Shown: one piece after another, positions 61,196-64,000 of the stretch
How the letters are laid out: each line of letters opens with the position of its first letter
How positions within the stretch are numbered: the stretch's first letter is position 1
Assembly: GCA_964370775.1 (NCBI GenBank)
Contig: CAYJKT010000009.1
Span: forward strand, 30,803 to 94,802
Direction: 5' to 3'
Origin: SIG603 sp964370775
Lineage (GTDB): Bacteria > Bacillota > Clostridia > Oscillospirales > Acutalibacteraceae
Length of the DNA stretch: 64,000 nucleotides
Position numbers and translations under genes: made by a program
Notes under the pieces: model-generated
Seen by the model: the letters and a program-made list of their open reading frames with translations, nothing else
Told to the model about the DNA's origin: nothing
The model's database searches: none

Positions 61196-62623
61196 ATGAT
61201 TAAAGATTACGAGATGGTTATAGGACTAGAAGTTCACTGTGAACTAAAAACAGAGACAAAAATATTTTGCTCTTGCCCAACAACTTTTGGTGCAGAGCCA
61301 AACACTCAAACATGCCCTGTTTGCATGGGTATGCCTGGTACTTTGCCAGTGCTTAACGAAAAAGTAGTTGAATATGCAATTAAAGCAGGAGTTGCTACTA
61401 ATTGTGAGATAGCAAAGTTTTCGAAACAAGATAGAAAAAACTATATTTACCCAGATTTACCAAAAGCTTACCAAATATCTCAATTTGATTTACCACTTTG
61501 TGAACACGGTAGCTTAGAGATAGAAACTCAAAATGGTAAAAAAACTATTGGAATAACACGTATTCATATAGAAGAAGATGCTGGTAAACTTGTGCATGAT
61601 AAAGACAAAGGAACAATGATAGACTGTAACCGTTGTGGAGTTCCTCTTATCGAGATAGTGTCTGAACCTGATATTAGAAGTGCAGAGGAAGCATTAGCGT
61701 ACTTCAAAAAGTTAAGAGCTATTATATTGTATACTGGAATATCTGATTGCAAAATGAATGAAGGTTCTTTGAGATGTGACGTTAACTTGTCTGTTAGAAA
61801 AAAAGGTGAAGAGAAATTCGGCACAAGAACAGAGATGAAAAACTTGAACTCATTTGCTTTTATAGCTAAAGCAATCGACTATGAGTACAAAAGACAAATA
61901 GAGCTTATTGAAAGTGGCGACTTTGTTGTTCAAGAGACAAGACGATACGATCAAAGTAACGGCAAAACTTTTGCGATGAGAACAAAAGAAGATGCAGACG
62001 ATTACAGATACTTCCCAGATCCTGACTTAGCACCGATAGTTACAAGCGACGAAAAACTAGATAGCATTATAAGATCAATTCCTGTTTTACCTGATGAACG
62101 CAAGGCTAAGTATATGAAAGAATTTGGACTAAGTGCTTATGACGCAGAGCTTATCGTAAGCGACTTAGAAATTGCGAATTATTTTGAAACAGCTACTGAA
62201 ACATGTAAACACACTAAAACTCTTGCGAACTTAATTATATCTGACATACTAATTAAGATAGAAGATGGGGGAAAGGTGCAGATTTCTGCTGAGAACTTAG
62301 CAAGCATTGCTACTATGTCGGCTGAGGGTGTAATTAATAGTAGCGTTTGCAAAAAAGTTATTAAAGATATATGGGGTAAGGATATAAGTGCAGTAGATTA
62401 TGTTAAGGAAAACAAGTTAGAGCAAATTAATGACTTAGGTATACTAGAGCCATTGGTAAAAGAAGTTATTGAGAAAAACCCTAAATCTGTTTCAGATTAT
62501 CAAAATGGTAAAACTGGGGCTATAAAATCATTAATGGGACAAATTATGTCTAAAACAGGTGGTAAAGGTAACCCAGTAATTATTAATAAATTGTTAGAAA
62601 GTGCATTGATTGTTCATAAATAA
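61196..62623 (+). CDS. gatB: Aspartyl/glutamyl-tRNA amidotransferase subunit B
   Basis: 475 residues. The kinase-amidotransferase domain has MVIGLEVHCELKTETKIFCSC, PVCMGMPGTLPVLNEK, 'SKQDRKNYIYPDLPKAYQISQ' and the tail domain ends 'VKEVIEKNPKSVSDYQNGKTGAIKSLMGQIMSKTGGKGNP'. It phosphorylates and amidates Asp-tRNA-Asn or Glu-tRNA-Gln. The ATG at 61196 is chosen because AGGAG is seven bases before it; the ATG at 61190 is one base away from that site. Zinc Cys pairs (CSCP, CPVC) are present. Confidence 0.97.
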   Translation: MIKDYEMVIGLEVHCELKTETKIFCSCPTTFGAEPNTQTCPVCMGMPGTLPVLNEKVVEYAIKAGVATNCEIAKFSKQDRKNYIYPDLPKAYQISQFDLPLCEHGSLEIETQNGKKTIGITRIHIEEDAGKLVHDKDKGTMIDCNRCGVPLIEIVSEPDIRSAEEALAYFKKLRAIILYTGISDCKMNEGSLRCDVNLSVRKKGEEKFGTRTEMKNLNSFAFIAKAIDYEYKRQIELIESGDFVVQETRRYDQSNGKTFAMRTKEDADDYRYFPDPDLAPIVTSDEKLDSIIRSIPVLPDERKAKYMKEFGLSAYDAELIVSDLEIANYFETATETCKHTKTLANLIISDILIKIEDGGKVQISAENLASIATMSAEGVINSSVCKKVIKDIWGKDISAVDYVKENKLEQINDLGILEPLVKEVIEKNPKSVSDYQNGKTGAIKSLMGQIMSKTGGKGNPVIINKLLESALIVHK

Positions 62624-62638
62624 ATAGTATTTTAGAAA

Positions 62639-62671
62639 AAAGAGTGTGATTTTATTAAATTCACACTCTTT
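62639..62671 (+). terminator. Terminator of the aspS-gatAB operon
   Basis: AAAGAGTGTGA / TCACACTCTTT, a perfect 11-bp stem followed by TATTTTT. Confidence 0.85.
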
Positions 62672-62800
62672 TATTTTTGCAATATAGAACTAAATGTGCA
62701 ATATGTATGTACAAATAACCTATAAATATTAATATATGTTGAATAAAACAGATAATATAGCTAAAGATTAATAAAATGTTCATAATGTTTTAAAAAACTA

Positions 62801-62829
62801 TTGCAATTTCATTTTGATTGTGTTAAAAT
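62801..62829 (+). promoter_or_regulatory. Promoter of the window-edge surface protein
   Basis: TTGCAA (62801-62806), 17-base spacer, TAAAAT (62824-62829). The rest of 62672-62967 is AT-rich and non-coding. Confidence 0.5.
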
Positions 62830-62868
62830 ATGAATAAATTAAAACAAAGCCAATCTGTTTGTGAGCAA

Positions 62869-62915
62869 ATAATGAATACGATATTCATTATAGAGATACA
62901 TGAGGTGAGTCTCTA
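62869..62915 (+). other. Two consecutive hairpins in the 130-base leader of the surface protein
   Basis: ATAATGAAT / ATTCATTAT (62869-62877 and 62883-62891) is followed at once by TAGAGA / TCTCTA (62891-62896 and 62910-62915). No known riboswitch consensus was recognised, and no T run follows, so this could be an RNA-stability element. Confidence 0.35.
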
Positions 62916-62967
62916 AAATCTCTCTAGCACTTAAATAGATTTACAACAAAAAACTTTGGAGGACAAT

Positions 62968-64000
62968 ATGAACAGGGAATTAAACAACAAAAGAAGAAAG
63001 AATAAATTTTCTTCAAACAAACTTAGCAAGAAAATACTAGCACTAGTAGTTTCTTCAGCAATCATGCTTTCAACTTGCACTATAGCATTTGCTAGCCAAA
63101 ACGGAAACGCAACAACAGGTACAGATGCTACTACATCAACACAAACTGAGACAATAAAAACTAACTTGCAAAATACTCCAGTAGAGGACATTGTAACTGG
63201 TTCTGCAAATTCAGCTTCACACTCTTTAAATAATAGATCTACACCAATTACTACAGTAGTATCTGACTTTACAATCTCAAAACATTATGATGCAAAAGAT
63301 ATTACTCCTACTGGAGATGAACTATTAGCAATGATTTATTCAGATTTGCAAAATAAACATTCAGATAGTGATGCATACAAGTATTTATCACAAGATAATA
63401 ATTTAAGCGAAACAGATTTCTTAATTCATTCTGAATCAAATATGATTTACCTAGCAGACGTAGGTACATTAACTTTTACATATAAAGCTTGTATCGGTGG
63501 TACAACTACTGCTTTAGTAGAAGGCACAGTAAATCTTATAGTTAACCCTCGTCCAATAGTTGTTGAGACAGCAACAAACTCATGGGTATATGATGGTACA
63601 CCTAAATTCGACTATGGAATATCTGTACTAGATGCAACAGAAGATTCAAGAAGCTTAGGTCTTGTAAGTGGTCAATCATTTACATCAAGCATGAGTACAA
63701 CAGTAACTGATGTTCAATACGATGCCAACAATATTGTTATCGGCGTTAAAAATGATTACTCAGATTTCAGAGTATTAAGAACACTAGCAAATGGCAACCA
63801 AGTTGATGCAACATCAAACTATGTATTAGTTGATTCAATTTATGGTACACTAACAATTACACCAGTACCAGACGTTACACCAACACCAACACCAACTCCA
63901 GAAGCAACACCAACTCCAACTCCAGAAGCAACACCAACTCCAACTCCAGAAGTAACACCAACACCAGCACCAGAAGTAACACCAACACCAGCACCAGAAG
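62968..64000 (+). CDS. Secreted Thr/Pro-rich surface protein, 3' end beyond the window
   Basis: The open frame runs from the ATG at 62968 (GGAGG seven bases before it) to the edge, at least 344 codons. A long signal peptide is visible (basic start, hydrophobic ILALVVSSAIMLSTCTIAFA, cleavage near Ala-Ser at about residue 47). A Ser/Thr linker and then beta-rich regions follow, one with 'NSWVYDGTPKFDYGISV', which resembles the YDG/MBG-type repeats of bacterial surface proteins. From about residue 300 a TPTPTPEATPTPTPEVTPTPAPE stalk begins. It may be a wall-anchored or S-layer-type adhesin; the anchor would be off the window. Confidence 0.85.
   Translation, partial: MNRELNNKRRKNKFSSNKLSKKILALVVSSAIMLSTCTIAFASQNGNATTGTDATTSTQTETIKTNLQNTPVEDIVTGSANSASHSLNNRSTPITTVVSDFTISKHYDAKDITPTGDELLAMIYSDLQNKHSDSDAYKYLSQDNNLSETDFLIHSESNMIYLADVGTLTFTYKACIGGTTTALVEGTVNLIVNPRPIVVETATNSWVYDGTPKFDYGISVLDATEDSRSLGLVSGQSFTSSMSTTVTDVQYDANNIVIGVKNDYSDFRVLRTLANGNQVDATSNYVLVDSIYGTLTITPVPDVTPTPTPTPEATPTPTPEATPTPTPEVTPTPAPEVTPTPAPE
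63868..64000 (+). repeat. Thr/Pro coding repeat running off the window
   Basis: Near-identical 24- to 27-base units encode the TPTPTPEA/TPTPAPEV stalk of the surface protein. The array reaches the window end, so its length is unknown. Confidence 0.9.

Noticed and set aside
62845..62930. Leader of the edge surface protein as a c-di-GMP riboswitch
   Set aside because: Neither the GEMM-I core with its A-rich joining loop and ACGCAAAGC element nor the type II pattern could be found.
1..64000. tRNA, rRNA, tmRNA, RNase P or SRP RNA genes
   Set aside because: Reading the intergenic stretches gave no cloverleaf pattern or known RNA core; almost all of the window is coding.

Overview
This window looks like a chromosomal piece of a low-GC, anaerobic Firmicute of the Clostridia, most likely Lachnospiraceae-like. 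The evidence is the AT-rich sequence with strong AGGAGG-type ribosome binding sites and sigma-A promoters, the IspH-ribosomal S1 fusion, the AspRS-GatC fusion behind a T-box, a ferredoxin-EtfA/EtfB/FAD lactate-dehydrogenase set, many diguanylate cyclases, and surface proteins with Thr/Pro-rich stalks. A run of 14 N inside aspS shows that this is a draft assembly. No tRNA, rRNA, CRISPR array, phage or insertion sequence was recognised.

Layout. 1-5.2 kb: the end of a SpoVB-like flippase, a DUF6688-like membrane protein, an arylsulfotransferase-like lipoprotein and a glycerate kinase. 5.2-12.7 kb: ilvC divergent from the glycerate kinase, a DUF815 ATPase followed by a degenerate histidine-kinase-like membrane protein, a VanY-type carboxypeptidase, a lipoprotein and a large repeat protein with a transglutaminase-like domain. 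13-20 kb: an apparent operon of WYL regulator, hotdog thioesterase, MATE exporter, GNAT and class II galT, then an orphan ectB-like aminotransferase with an AIM24-family gene. 20-25.7 kb: a PadR-HAAS-DUF4097 envelope-stress operon, an Eis-like acetyltransferase, a TIM-barrel protein, and a metal efflux pair (SmtB/CzrA-type ArsR plus a permease carrying seven Cys-rich tandem repeats). 26-30.6 kb: GtrA, CYTH, NmrA-like, OsmC and Gfo/Idh/MocA proteins, then a response-regulator diguanylate cyclase.

30.6-41 kb holds a cytosolic sulfatase-GNAT pair, an asparagine-synthase-like protein immediately followed by a 50-residue peptide gene with a lasso-peptide-like leader, three more diguanylate cyclases and a lone sugar transferase. 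41.3-49.2 kb is a run of minus-strand housekeeping genes: secDF, ispH-rpsA, plsC, cmk, a BaiN/HI0933 flavoprotein and an RpiR regulator. 50.4-55 kb encodes a putative electron-bifurcating 2-hydroxyacid (lactate) dehydrogenase, etfB-etfA-glcD, with a YkvI-like transporter. A LysR regulator divergent from a YeiH-family transporter follows. 57.2-62.6 kb is a T-box-controlled operon, aspS::gatC-gatA-gatB, for tRNA-dependent Asn (and possibly Gln) synthesis. The window ends inside a secreted Thr/Pro-rich surface protein.

The most unusual element is the cyclase-like gene plus precursor peptide at 32.6-34.9 kb. It looks like a minimal RiPP (lasso-type) locus with no adjacent leader peptidase or RRE gene. 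Next are the zinc-sensor/Cys-repeat permease pair, the overlapping Glu/Asn specifier in the T-box, and the inactivated-looking sensor kinase.
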